From the NCBI GenBank assembly GCA_049511415.1, contig JBEKYC010000088.1:1-25015 (forward strand): a stretch of 25,015 bases of DNA. Reading direction: 5' to 3'. The notes under the pieces were generated by a model. The model was not told where the DNA came from. It searched no databases and saw only the letters and a program-made list of their open reading frames with translations. The position numbers and the translations under genes are program-made. Source of the DNA: Bog-159 sp049511415 (GTDB lineage: Bacteria; Acidobacteriota; Terriglobia; Bryobacterales; Bryobacteraceae). This document shows, piece by piece, positions 7,196 to 15,947 of this stretch. Position 1 is the stretch's first letter, and the number at the start of each line of letters is the position of its first letter.

Positions 7196-7807
7196 TCACC
7201 CGTCAGAATAGCACCCTAGCGTGAGTCCCTGGGTGAGTCCCCCTGCTCCCCAGTTCTTTTCAGCATGCGGGAGGCAAAACGCGGGGACTCGCCGGGAATG
7301 AATGCCCTGGTGTCGGGCAGCGCTTCGCCGCCCATCGCGTCGCCCATCCGCCCGCCCTCGGTCTCGGCGACGGTCGAAGGGCTGCGGGCTGCGTCGGTCG
7401 ATGGGCCGCGTCGAGCGCGGGGTCGGCCGGAGGCACATCGCGGAAGGGTCGCGGCCGCCGGAGCTGGCGGCGCTTACAAGCTATGGCAGCACCCTAAGGG
7501 ACACCTTGCTCGAAAGAGTGCCGCGGGTGTCACCACCAGGATCGCGCCGATGGCCGTGCCGGTTGGAACGGTGGTGCTGATAGCGGTACCCACGGAGTTG
7601 AGGGTGAACACAGGTTGCGGCATCGACCAGTACTTGATGGGCTCGGCCAAGCTGCAATAGTCCATCCCGCGTGTTGTTCGATGTCGTGTCACAGATCCCA
7701 GAAAAACGGCTTGGTCCGGCCCGTTATCACAAAGGACTGCTCGCCTGCTGCATGCACGAGGAAGCTCACGACGAGACCCATTTCATCGGTCCAAAATCGA
7801 GATATTC
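7196..7807. other. About 600 bases without a supported gene
   Basis: Two weak candidates were seen. On the minus strand a 72-residue frame (7474-7692) includes QPVFTLNSVGTAISTTVPTG, which resembles a secreted-protein fragment. Also on the minus strand a short frame starting near 7350 reads MGDAMGGEALPDTRAFIPGE with plausible codon use and ends at TAG by 7219. Neither matches a family I know and neither has a ribosome binding site. The rest is GC-rich with no structure I can name. Confidence 0.35.
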
Positions 7808-8578
7808 TCAAATCCCTAGTAGATTAGCCCGCAACTTCACATACCCGTTCTGCTGCGCCCAGAAGTTAAGCGGGATCGTGGCGAGCTCATCCACGGTGGG
7901 CATCGCATGCCCATCCTTGGTAAGGTCGACGGTCTTGATGTAATACCGGCAAGTGTCGCAAGCTTCGACGCGGACATGCGCGAACTGATCGGCCGTGTAG
8001 ACGGCGAGCTTCTCCACGTTTTGTTCGCCGCACGCCGGACACCACATGCGCCCGATATTCCATTCCATCGCGCAGAGGGAACATACCAGCGACCGCTTGC
8101 CGCCGTCCCCTTCAGGCCGCAGGACTCCGGCGAGCGGTTGCGCGGAACAAAAAGGACAGGTGCCCGAGGCTTCGCCGGCCGGAATCGGCGCGCTGTGGTC
8201 GGCAAGATACTCCGCGTACGGCTGCAAGAAAACATATGCCAGCAGTTCCGCCGCACGGCCGGGCTCCGGCTGGAACTGCGGCGCAACCCGCCAGAACGAG
8301 TTGAGAGCATCCAGCCAGTGTGCCGGCTCGCCTTTCTTCAGATCGCGGGCGCATTGCGCGACCGGCTCAGGCGCAAATGCGGCGATATGTTCCAGGAAAT
8401 CGGGGAACCGCGGCACAAGCAAACTCAGATCGGAGCCCACACCCGCCATCCCGGCGTAGAGATTCTTCTGCAGGCGCGTCACATGACCGTAAAACCGCAT
8501 GACGTCGGCGGCAAAGGGATGCTCAGCCGCCAATTCATCCGCGCGCCGGATGCGTTGGTCCCACTTGGACCGCATCAT
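7808..8578 (-). CDS. fdhE: Formate dehydrogenase maturation protein FdhE
   Basis: 256 residues from ATG 8578, which overlaps the stop of the cytochrome gene as ATGA; a further 21-residue in-frame extension is rejected because of this coupling. FdhE is a cytoplasmic rubredoxin-like protein needed for active respiratory formate dehydrogenase. The family's four CxxC pairs are all present: C141/C144 (CPFCSAQP), C166/C169 (LVCSLCAMEW), C180/C183 (MWCPACGEQN) and C207/C210 (EACDTCRYYIK), followed by KTVDLTKDG. It is shorter than the E. coli protein (309 residues). It is the last gene of the fdn operon; fdhD is not in the window. Confidence 0.93.
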   Translation of the reverse strand: MMRSKWDQRIRRADELAAEHPFAADVMRFYGHVTRLQKNLYAGMAGVGSDLSLLVPRFPDFLEHIAAFAPEPVAQCARDLKKGEPAHWLDALNSFWRVAPQFQPEPGRAAELLAYVFLQPYAEYLADHSAPIPAGEASGTCPFCSAQPLAGVLRPEGDGGKRSLVCSLCAMEWNIGRMWCPACGEQNVEKLAVYTADQFAHVRVEACDTCRYYIKTVDLTKDGHAMPTVDELATIPLNFWAQQNGYVKLRANLLGI

Positions 8579-9249
8579 TTCGGGCTGGAACTGTCTCCCG
8601 TGACACGCTGGTACCACAGCCGGTGATGAGTCTTCGCCCATTCGGGCGAGACTTCACCGCGGATGATGGAAGTAAATCCGCCGCGCACCATGGCAGTCCC
8701 CATATAAACGTGGATAATGAACGCGCCGATGGTGATCAGCGCGGCCCCCACGTGTACGGCCACTGAAAGGTACCGCAGCCACCGCAGGCTCCACGGAATG
8801 GACTCCACGAACCACAGCCCGATTCCCGAAGCGAGCAGAAGGATCACGCCAAAGAACATCACCCAGAAGAAAAGTTTCTGGCCGTAGTTGAAGCGGCCGA
8901 TGGGCGGCAGATTTTCGTCTTCGTTGCGGATGTAATATTGGACGGCTTGCGACCACTTGCGGTCCGCATCGGTGAACCGCATATCGCCCAGCCAGATCCT
9001 GAACATCCAGAAAACGGATGCCGCGAAGACCAGGCCGAACCACGGATGCCAGAAGCGCGAGGTCGCTCCGCCGCCCAACACTACCGCTATCCAAAACAGG
9101 TACGGCGACCAGAACGCGAGGCCGGTCGTCAGGCAATATAGGTAAGTGAGCCCGGCGATCCAGTGGTTCACGCGTTCATTGAGCGTGTAGCGCAGAATCG
9201 CACGCCGGCGTTGCGCCACAGGCGCTGGCGGAATGGCGGTGGTACTCAT
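8575..9249 (-). CDS. fdnI: Formate dehydrogenase cytochrome b subunit (gamma)
   Basis: 224 residues from ATG 9249 (E. coli FdnI has 217). It is an integral membrane diheme cytochrome b that takes electrons from the Fe-S subunit to quinone. Membrane helices are visible at about 29-47, 50-62, 68-87, 125-148 and 160-184. Candidate heme ligands are H29 (VNHWIAG), H68 (FWHPWFG), H166 and H180 (AVHVGAALITIGAFIIHVYM); the 14-residue spacing of the last pair equals that of His155/His169 in E. coli FdnI. The ATG overlaps the beta-subunit stop by four bases and its stop overlaps fdhE, so the operon is tightly coupled. A 47-residue in-frame extension upstream is antisense-like and was excluded. Confidence 0.94.
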   Translation of the reverse strand: MSTTAIPPAPVAQRRRAILRYTLNERVNHWIAGLTYLYCLTTGLAFWSPYLFWIAVVLGGGATSRFWHPWFGLVFAASVFWMFRIWLGDMRFTDADRKWSQAVQYYIRNEDENLPPIGRFNYGQKLFFWVMFFGVILLLASGIGLWFVESIPWSLRWLRYLSVAVHVGAALITIGAFIIHVYMGTAMVRGGFTSIIRGEVSPEWAKTHHRLWYQRVTGDSSSPK

Positions 9250-10133
9250 GGCTGTCCCGTTCCGTTTTTTCCCGTTCCCACCTGCTTGGGGCCAAACCGC
9301 AGATAGTGCAGCGTCACTCCGATCACGCCGCCGATCATGGCCAGATTGCCGATCCACTTCAGTGGACCCTTCCAGAATTTCACCACCCACGGAATACGCG
9401 GATTACTCGGCAGCCCACCGTAGGCTTCCGGATTGGTCACGTCGTGCAGCACATAAATGACGCCGGTGCCACCCACGCCTGCCGGATCATAAACGCCGGC
9501 GTGCTCGAAGTTGCTGTGCTCGCGAAGTTGACGCGCGCGCGTTTCGGCCAGCTCCTTCATGTCCTCTTTGGTGCCGAAGTGCAGGCAGCCGGTGGGGCAG
9601 GATTTGATGCAAGCCGGCTCCAGCCCCTCGCTCACACGATCGCTGCAAAGCGTGCACTTGAACATCTTCTTGGTGTGCTGGTTGAATTTGGGAATGTTGA
9701 ACGGGCATCCGCTCACACAATAGCCGCAGCCGATGCAGTGGTCCTGCTGGAAATCGACGATGCCGTTGCTGTATTGCACGATGGCGGCATCGGCGGGACA
9801 GGCGGCCAGGCAGCCCGGCTCCGCGCAATGCATGCACTGGTCCTTGCGCATCAGCAGCATCATGCTGCCGTCGTCGCGCTCGTGCTCGTTGAACTTAATC
9901 AGGTTCCAATAATTCCAAGCCGTTTCCGGCATGGTCTGATAACTGTTCTGAAAAACCGTTTCCCGGAAGCTGTAGCCGTTCCATTCGAGACACGCCACCT
10001 CGCAGGCTTTGCAGCCAATGCAGGTGGTGGTATCGACCAGTTTGCAGACCTGCTCGTCGCGCTCGACGCCGGCCCCCGGGGCGGTCCCGGCCTGCCCGGA
10101 AATCCGGCGGATGGTCAAGGTTGCCTGGCTCAT
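9246..10133 (-). CDS. fdnH: Formate dehydrogenase iron-sulfur subunit (beta)
   Basis: 295 residues (E. coli FdnH has 294). It carries four [4Fe-4S] clusters linking the periplasmic Mo/Se subunit to the membrane cytochrome. All sixteen cysteines are visible: C38/41/44/48 (CIGCKACEVAC), C100/103/108/112 (CMHCAEPGCLAACP), C133/136/139/143 (CIGCGYCVSGCP) and C160/163/175/179 (CTLCSDRV…ACIKSCP). A C-terminal membrane anchor lies at about 257-279 (LKWIGNLAMIGGVIGVTLHY), as in FdnH. There is no signal peptide, consistent with export together with the Tat-targeted alpha subunit. The start overlaps the alpha stop as ATGA. Confidence 0.96.
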   Translation of the reverse strand: MSQATLTIRRISGQAGTAPGAGVERDEQVCKLVDTTTCIGCKACEVACLEWNGYSFRETVFQNSYQTMPETAWNYWNLIKFNEHERDDGSMMLLMRKDQCMHCAEPGCLAACPADAAIVQYSNGIVDFQQDHCIGCGYCVSGCPFNIPKFNQHTKKMFKCTLCSDRVSEGLEPACIKSCPTGCLHFGTKEDMKELAETRARQLREHSNFEHAGVYDPAGVGGTGVIYVLHDVTNPEAYGGLPSNPRIPWVVKFWKGPLKWIGNLAMIGGVIGVTLHYLRFGPKQVGTGKNGTGQP

Positions 10134-13100
10134 ACCTTCTCCACCTTCACTAGAAAGCCCTTGAATTCCGGCGTGTATGCGTTGGGGTCCACCACGGTCG
10201 GCGAGAGCCGGTTGGCCAGCGTGCGCGCGTTCTTGCCCTCGTCCTCCTGGATGCCGCGGAAGCCCTGGTGGATCGGCAGCCCGATCTGATACACCTTCTT
10301 GCCGTCGATGTTCATGGGCTTGATGCGTTTGGTGACGAAGGCCTTCGCGACATAGTAACTGCGCGCGCTGGTGATCTTCACCAGTTCACCGCCGTGGATG
10401 CCTAACTCGTCCGCCAGTTCGACAGGCATCTCGATGAACGGCTCGGGAATGAGTTGCACGTTGACCGGATTGTTCTTTGTCCAATAGTGATAATGCTCGG
10501 TCAGCCGGTAGGTGGTGCAAATGACGTTGAAGCCTTCGCCAGGGGTGCCATACTTATCCGCCGGCGTAGTCAGCTTCTTGACCACGGGGTTATTGGCTTG
10601 CGCGGGGTGCAGGGCGTTTCCGACGGGACTCTCAAACGGCTCGTAGTGCTCCGGGAAGGGCCCGTCGGCGAAGGCCGCCAGCGGCGCAAAGATGCGGCCC
10701 ACGCCTTCCGCCGTCATAATGAACGGCCCCATGTGGTCTTTGGGTGGTGAATCGGGCTTAAAGTCGGGCACATCCACGCCTGTCCAAAGCTGCGCTTTCT
10801 CGTTCCACCAGATCTGCTTGCGCGTGGGATCCCAGGGTTTGCCCTCCGGATCGCACGATGCGCGGTTGTACAGCACGCGCCGGTTCGCCGGCCACGACCA
10901 CGCCCAGTTCGGATACACGCCCAAGCCGGAAGGATCTTCCGTGCCGCGGCGGGCCAGCAGGTTACCGGCCTCGGTCCACGATCCGCAGTAGATCCAGTTG
11001 CCGCACGACGTGGTGCCATCGTCGCGCAACCAGGCGAACCCCGGAAGCTGCTGGCCGGCCTTGATCACCTGCTGCGTCTTCGGATCGGTCACATCGCCGA
11101 GCGCTTTGCCGTTGATCTCCTTAGCCACTTCGCCCAGCGAAGGATGCGCCGGGTCGCTGTAAGCCCACGTCACGTGCGTGATGGGATCCGGAAACTTGCC
11201 GCCTTCTTTGGCGTAAAGCTCGCGGACCTTCAGGAAGATCTGAGCGACGATGTCCTGGTCCAGGCGCGCCTGCCCGGGCGGCGGCAGAGCGATGTTCTTC
11301 CATTGCAGCCAGCGCGCCGAGTTGGTCATCGAGCCGTCTTTCTCGGCGAATCCGGCGCAGGCCAGGCGGTAGACGGTAGTGTTGATCGACTTCATCTCCT
11401 CCTTGGTAATTCCTGGCGAATTCCAGAACTCGCTGGTCTCGTCCGGATAGATCTCGCCCACCACCAGGAAGTCTGCCTTTTTGAGCGCTTCGATATTCTT
11501 CTGCGAATCCGGCCCGATGGCCACGCCGTTCATGCCGAACGCGAACAGCCCCTTCACGGAACCGCGATACATCTGGTCCCAAAGCTGCGTCCACGAGTAG
11601 TTGCGATCCACCTTCGGCATGTATTGAAAGGCGAAATCGTTTTCCTTGGTGGCCGCGTCGCCGTACATGGCTTTCAGGTAGGAAACCGCGAAACGCGGCG
11701 TGTTCGACCAGTAGTTGAACGAATCCCACCCCGCCGGCTTCGACGCCGTGGGGGTGGTCCGATCATTGTACGCTTTCAGGTTGGTATCGGCCGGCGTGGG
11801 CACCTTCAGATAGCCCGGCCAGATATCGTAGACGCCGCCCATATCCGTGGCGCCCTGAATGTTGGAGTGGCCGCGCAGCGCGTTCACGCCGCCGCCGGCG
11901 CGTCCCACGTTGCCCAGCAGCAATTGCAGCATGGCCGCGGTGCGGATAATCTGCGTGCCGAACGTGTGCTGCGTCCAGCCGACAGCATACATAATGGTGG
12001 CGACCTTCTGCATGTCGCCGTCCTTGCGGACGGAGGTAAACAGATCCGCGGCCTTCAGGAACTGGTCTTTTGGGATGCCGGTGATGCGCTCGACCATCTC
12101 GGGCGTGTAGCGCGAATACTGCGTTTTGAGCAATTGGAAAACGCAACGGGGATGCTGCAGCGTGAAGTCTGAATTCACGTTCGCGGGCAATCCCGGCTTG
12201 GCCTCGCCGCCGCCGCCCGCGGCTTCGTAGTTCCACGTCGATTTATCGTAGGTTTGGGTGGCCGCATCGAAGCCCGAGTACAATCCGTCGTCGGGCAGCT
12301 TGAAGCCGTCCTTCACGATGAATGCGGCGTTGGTGTAGTTGACCAGATATTCTTTGGCGATGCGATTGTTCTCGACGGCGTAGCGGATCACGCCGCCCAG
12401 AAACGCGATATCCGCGCCGGCGCGAATCTGCAGGAACAGATCCGAGGTCGCGGCGGTGCGCGTGAAGCGCGGGTCTACTACAATCATCTTCGCGTTGCGG
12501 TTCCGCTTGGCCTCAATGGCCCATTTGAAACCGCAAGGATGATTCTCGGCGGGATTGCCGCCCATGATCAACATCATGTCGGTATTTTTAATATCGACAT
12601 AACCGTTGGTCATCGCACCGCGTCCGAACGTGGGCCCCAAACTGGAGACCGTGGGTCCGTGTCAAACACGGGCCTGGGTTTCCAGGTAGCAGACCCCCAG
12701 GCTGCGCATGGCTTTCCCGGCCAGGTAGTTGAATTCGTTGGTATCCGTGCAGCCGCCGATCCAGCCGATGCTTTCGCAGCGGTTCACGGTGCGGCCCTGC
12801 GTGTCCTGCTCGATGAAAGTGGCGTCGCGGGTTTTCTTCACCCAGTGGCCGATTTCGTCGATGGCCTGGTCCCAGGCGATGTCGTCCCAATGGTCCGAGC
12901 CGGGCCGCCGCACCTGCGGTCTCAACAGACGCCGCGGGTTCAGGATGTCCTGGTGAAGGGACGCGCCCTTGGGACACAGCGTGCCGCGATTGATGGGGTG
13001 GTCCGGGTCGCCCTCGACGTGGATGACTTGCGGTGTGACGTTCTTGGCCTTATCGCCAATGGTGTAAATAATGACGCCGCAGCTCACGGAACAGTAGGGG

Positions 13101-13255
13101 CAGGTAGAGCGCGTTTCCGTGGCGCGCGCGATCTTGAGCTGGCTGAGTTGCGCATAGGCGGGTCGCAGGTCGAATCCGAGCCAAGAGGCGGCGGCGCCGC
13201 CCAATGCCGCGACCTTTAAAAAGTCCCTACGGCTTGCATTCGCGCTTGCGCTCAT
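10130..13255 (-). CDS. fdnG: Formate dehydrogenase catalytic subunit, selenocysteine-containing (alpha)
   Basis: 1041 residues from ATG 13255, reading through TGA at 12662-12664 as selenocysteine, Sec198. Translated without Sec the gene appears as two frames (197 and 836 residues), but both are in the same frame and the junction reads ETQARV-Sec-HGPTVSSLGPTFGRG, matching E. coli FdnG around Sec196. A Tat signal peptide (SRRDFLKVAA, cleavage near AYA) places it in the periplasm. C52, C55, C59 and C94 bind one [4Fe-4S] cluster (CPYCSVSC…LCPKG), with K96 as the electron-path Lys. The molybdo-bis-MGD domains follow: MLIMGGNPAENHPCG, IVVDPRFTRTA, then GYVD…RGGGVNALRGHSNIQGATD. It oxidises formate to CO2. 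AGGAG at 13264-13268 precedes the ATG. selABCD are not in the window, so function depends on genes elsewhere. Confidence 0.96.
12633..12664 (-). promoter_or_regulatory. UGA codon with bacterial SECIS-like hairpin
   Basis: In the fdnG mRNA the UGA (12664-12662) is followed 11 bases later by GGUCUCCAGUUUGGGGCC (12650-12633). The arms pair as GGUC-(U bulge)-CC with GG-GGCC, leaving an AGUUU loop. A bulged U in the upper stem and GU in the apical loop are the features SelB needs in E. coli fdhF/fdnG SECIS elements, and the distance from UGA is right. The fold was done by eye. Confidence 0.7.
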
Positions 13256-13324
13256 GGCTCACTCTCCTCGTGACGGCTCCCGACTGGGGAGCAATTTCCC
13301 GGCCACATCCAGCAATTTTCATAT

Positions 13325-13352
13325 ATTGTACATCCAACCGGCTCAACGGCAA
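13325..13352 (-). promoter_or_regulatory. Candidate sigma-70-type promoter of the fdn operon
   Basis: On the minus strand TTGCCG (13352-13347), a 16-base spacer and TACAAT (13330-13325) lie about 70 bases upstream of fdnG ATG. The leader then ends with AGGAG before the start codon. The -10 matches five of six consensus bases, the -35 four of six. No anaerobic-regulator dyad was recognised. Confidence 0.35.
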
Positions 13353-13738
13353 CCTTTCTTTCACTCTTTTTTAGCCGCGCTGTCGTAGGTCAGGCGGGCG
13401 GAGACGGAATTTCGACGGGTAGGGCCGGCCGCGATTGGCTGCGAACTAGACGGATAGCGGGCCGGCGCACGGGGACACCGGAAATGGCGGGTTTTCGGGG
13501 TTCACCGAGGCAGTCACGCTGGCCCAGGAACCTTGCTCTGGGGAGGTCGATGCCTGCTGTGCTCTTCTTTCCTCCTGGATGCATAACTGTTCAGGTGTGC
13601 AGTCAGGTTAACGCCGGCCCAAGTCCGGTGGGACCAGTCCTCCTGCATGCAGCAGGGGAGCACGAGGAAAAATGCACGGCGTCTATGCCGTTCGCGGGGT
13701 CGACTCTTTGGGACCAGGTTAGCGTCTGGGGACCTTAA
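13353..13738. other. Intergenic stretch between the fdn promoter and the IS1595 remnant
   Basis: No supported gene. The minus-strand frame 13390-13584 (ending RSQSRPALPVEIPSPPA) is open but has no start context or family I know; the DNA around 13390-13440 looks like dispersed intergenic repeat material. 13600-13738 should hold the missing N-terminal zinc ribbon of the transposase, but no frame shows the expected cysteines. Confidence 0.35.
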
Positions 13739-14455
13739 GTGACGACGCGCAGTATTTTGCGCGTCGCCCTGGGCGCGCGCCATTCTCGGTGGTTCCTCGC
13801 AGACGCCTTGATGGTTAATGCCAAGGAAGGGCTGTCGTCCGCTCTCCAGATGAAACGGGACCTCAAAGTCGCCCGCAAGACCGCTTGGTATCTGAATCAC
13901 CGCATCCGTAAGGCCATGGGCCTGATCGAAGCCGCCTACGAAGAACCACTTGCCGGCACAGTGGACGCCGATGAAACTTACGTCGGCACTAAGAAGTATG
14001 ACAGGCGCCGCAAGCGTGCCCAGTATCAGCAGGTGCCAGTCTTCGGAATCGTCGAGCGTGGAGCAAAGCAAGGACGTACCGTGTCCCGCCGTGAATCGGT
14101 TCAATGGAATCGACAAACTGAGGGACAGTATCTCGATAGAAGCCGATCTGCTTTGCACTGATGAAAGTCCGCTTTACATCCGCACGCCAGAGAACATTCA
14201 GAAGCACGAGATAGTCAACCACTCGGCTAAAGAGTGGGCACGGGGCGAGGTTCATACCGGGACTATTGACGTTACTGGGGCCTGTTGAAGCGTGGCATCA
14301 TAGGCAGCTTCCACCAAGCCTCGATCAAGCATCTGCATCGATACCTGACTGAATTTCAATTCCGCTGGAACAATCGGGAAGCCCAGAGCATTTTCACACT
14401 GGTATTGACCGCTCTCATAACTGAATCAGCAGGACGGCGAGCCTTCCTAGGCTAG
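13739..14455 (+). pseudogene. IS1595 (ISXO2-like) transposase remnant
   Basis: Three frames must be joined. Frame 2 gives RWFLADALMVNAKEGLSSAL, then KTAWYLNHRIRKAMG and VDADETYVGTKKYDRRRKRA, VPVFGIVERG. After a +1 indel near the CCC at 14085-14087, frame 0 gives NRFNGIDKLRDSISIEADLL, then YTP-like and HEIVNHSAKEWARGEVHTG. After a one-base loss near 14270 frame 2 resumes with GLLKRGIIGSFHQASIKHLH, FQFRWNNREAQ and TAG at 14453-14455. This is the DDE core and C-terminus of ISXO2-like transposases (catalytic D of DADETYVG, the D-E of CTDESPLY, and HSAKEWARG). The N-terminal zinc ribbon is absent, and I could not identify terminal inverted repeats. The element is dead. Confidence 0.8.
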
Positions 14456-14497
14456 CCGTGTATCTGCTTTTTGTTGCCCTGGAGGGGCCTTAAAAAG

Positions 14498-14650
14498 CTA
14501 CTTCAGCACAGCGTCGAATTGAGTCTTCTCCACTTTCATATCATCTGGTCCTTTAGCAAACGAGTTTCCCATGCTACGCACATCGCTCTTGAATGTAACA
14601 CCGGGGAGCGACTGGCCGGTGCTGGGGGCGGTCTTATAAACGGCTGATCC
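14498..14650 (-). pseudogene. 3' coding remnant of an unknown protein
   Basis: The minus strand reads SAVYKTAPSTGQSLPGVTFK, then SDVRSMGNSFAKGPDDMKVE and KTQFDAVLK before TAG at 14498-14500. The composition and the ordered end look like a genuine C-terminus, but I cannot name the family. Upstream the frame runs into the tRNA-Ser-like piece at 14661-14686, so the 5' part is gone. It may belong to a short conserved hypothetical gene cut by the event that brought in the tRNA piece. Confidence 0.35.
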
Positions 14651-14652
14651 TC

Positions 14653-15898
14653 TCATGGATGCGGTTCGAGTCCGCCGCTCTCCGCCGGCTTCAGTAGTCC
14701 CTTCCCTGGATACAATCGACAGGCGACCGGTCCAGCACACTTTACCCAAATATAAAACGGGGAGGGTTGTGACTTGTGAATCCTTACCAGATAGGACCCG
14801 TTCACGTTTAACAGCGTGGCGGACATGTAACGATCGTTCCGGTCAATTATGGCTTTACCTGAACGCCAGGCGGATGTGAACTCCAGATCAGTCAATGATT
14901 CCGAATAGACTATAACGGTCATGGATTGGATTGTGTCTACCACCGTGTTGATGGCAACGCTCGATACGAACTCATTAGAACTAAACGTATTATTCTCAGA
15001 TGCTTCTATTGACACTAAGGCCAACGGGCCGTTTACGTTCGCGATGAGATTATTGGCGAAGGTAAAGTTCTCGTTCTTTCCGGTCGTCTTGACCATAGTA
15101 ACGCACGGTGGCGCAATGTTACCCGCAATAGTAGATCATTTGGCGTCGCCAATCCAAGACAAACATGGAAGGGCATGGATCTGCTGGACTTGTTGGATTC
15201 TTGGTTGTGGTGTTGGCTCCAGGCGATGTAATATCACCCGGGACTTGGTTTAGTGCGCTGGAGTCTTTCGGCCGGCTGGCAGAGCCATTAGCGCGATATT
15301 CAACCCCACCCGCAACTGGCTGGGCTCGATATGCTTGTGGTGGGTGTTGCTTCGGAATACCGGATTGGGTTGCGATTAACCCTTGTTTGTGCCCAGAATT
15401 TGCGCCCGTCTCACCTTTTGTTGATCTGAACGGTATTCCTGTCTTCGTGGTTTTCTCTTGCGATAGTTCCGCAGTTGCTCGCTGATCGGTATTTTCAATC
15501 GCAGGTAATATCTTCTTAGGATTTGCTTCGACGATCATTGATGGTGGTCGAAAGAAGAGCAATCCTCCAGTATATAAAGCACCAACAATAGCGACCGAGA
15601 CAACGTTGAATACTTGCCTTCCACGCGGCTTAAGTCTCTTTGTGGCGGGGTACGTCACGGCGAGCGCAATTAGAATTACCGCGCATAGAGTCAGCAGAAC
15701 AACCACAGCAGAGGGACTCTGTTTTCCGCTCAGATTCAGGGTCCATCCAAAAAGACAGATCACAGTAGCCCACCCAATTGCAGCCTCGATCCGCCATGCA
15801 GTGGGTATAGCGGCAAACTCGCGGCGACGGCGGCGGAGAACCAGTCGCAAGTATATCCGCCACTTTCTTGAAAAGCTGCTTGTTGGAACCACAGCCAA
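14653..15898 (-). pseudogene. Unknown membrane protein with periplasmic C-terminal domain, one-base frameshift
   Basis: Start is uncertain: TTG 15898 or GTG 15892, both without a good ribosome site. The first part shows three membrane helices: IEAAIGWATVICLFGWTLNL, AVVVLLTLCAVILIALAVTY and VFNVVSVAIVGALYTGGLLF. A Ser/Thr/Pro-rich linker leads to SMFVLDWRRQMIYYCG and a stop at 15119-15121. Removing one base of the CCC at 15122-15124 continues the protein as GNIAPPCVTM, then NFTFANNLIANVNGPLALVS, ASENNTFSSNEFVSSVAINT and YMSATLLNVNGSYLVRIHKS. The last part (Asn-rich turns, N-N-x-F-S-x-N-x-F) hints at a beta-helix-like domain. The end runs into the tRNA-Ser fragment. I do not recognise a named family. 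The DNA is visibly less GC-rich than its neighbours, which may indicate transfer. Confidence 0.5.
14661..14686 (+). other. Fragment of a tRNA-Ser 3' end (T-arm plus acceptor strand)
   Basis: GCGGTTCGAGTCCGCCGC followed by TCTCCGCC matches the T-arm (GCGG-TTCGAGT-CCGC) and 3' acceptor strand (GCTCTCC, discriminator G, CC) of bacterial tRNA-Ser. The rest of the tRNA is absent: no GGAGAGC acceptor start, D-arm or anticodon arm is found in the 100 bases upstream. Such 3' tRNA pieces are commonly left as attachment-site halves by tRNA-targeting integrases. No integrase is seen nearby. Confidence 0.45.
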
Positions 15899-15947
15899 TT
15901 GTGGTCCGCTTCGCGCCGCTTTGTCTAGCCTGGGCAGATGCCGATAT

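Noticed and set aside
7265..7660. 131-residue plus-strand frame
   Set aside because: Ala/Pro/Arg-rich with no ribosome site or family motif; looks like GC-driven open frame.
11144..12172. 342-residue plus-strand frame (and 9306-10289, 12254-13219)
   Set aside because: Antisense to fdnG/fdnH with Val/His/Arg-rich composition and no recognisable domain.
12662..12664. TGA splitting the formate dehydrogenase alpha gene into two genes
   Set aside because: Both parts are in the same frame, the residues around the TGA match the selenocysteine site of FdnG, and a SECIS-like hairpin follows; it is one selenoprotein gene.
13514..14158. 214-residue minus-strand frame
   Set aside because: Antisense to the transposase remnant; no family features.
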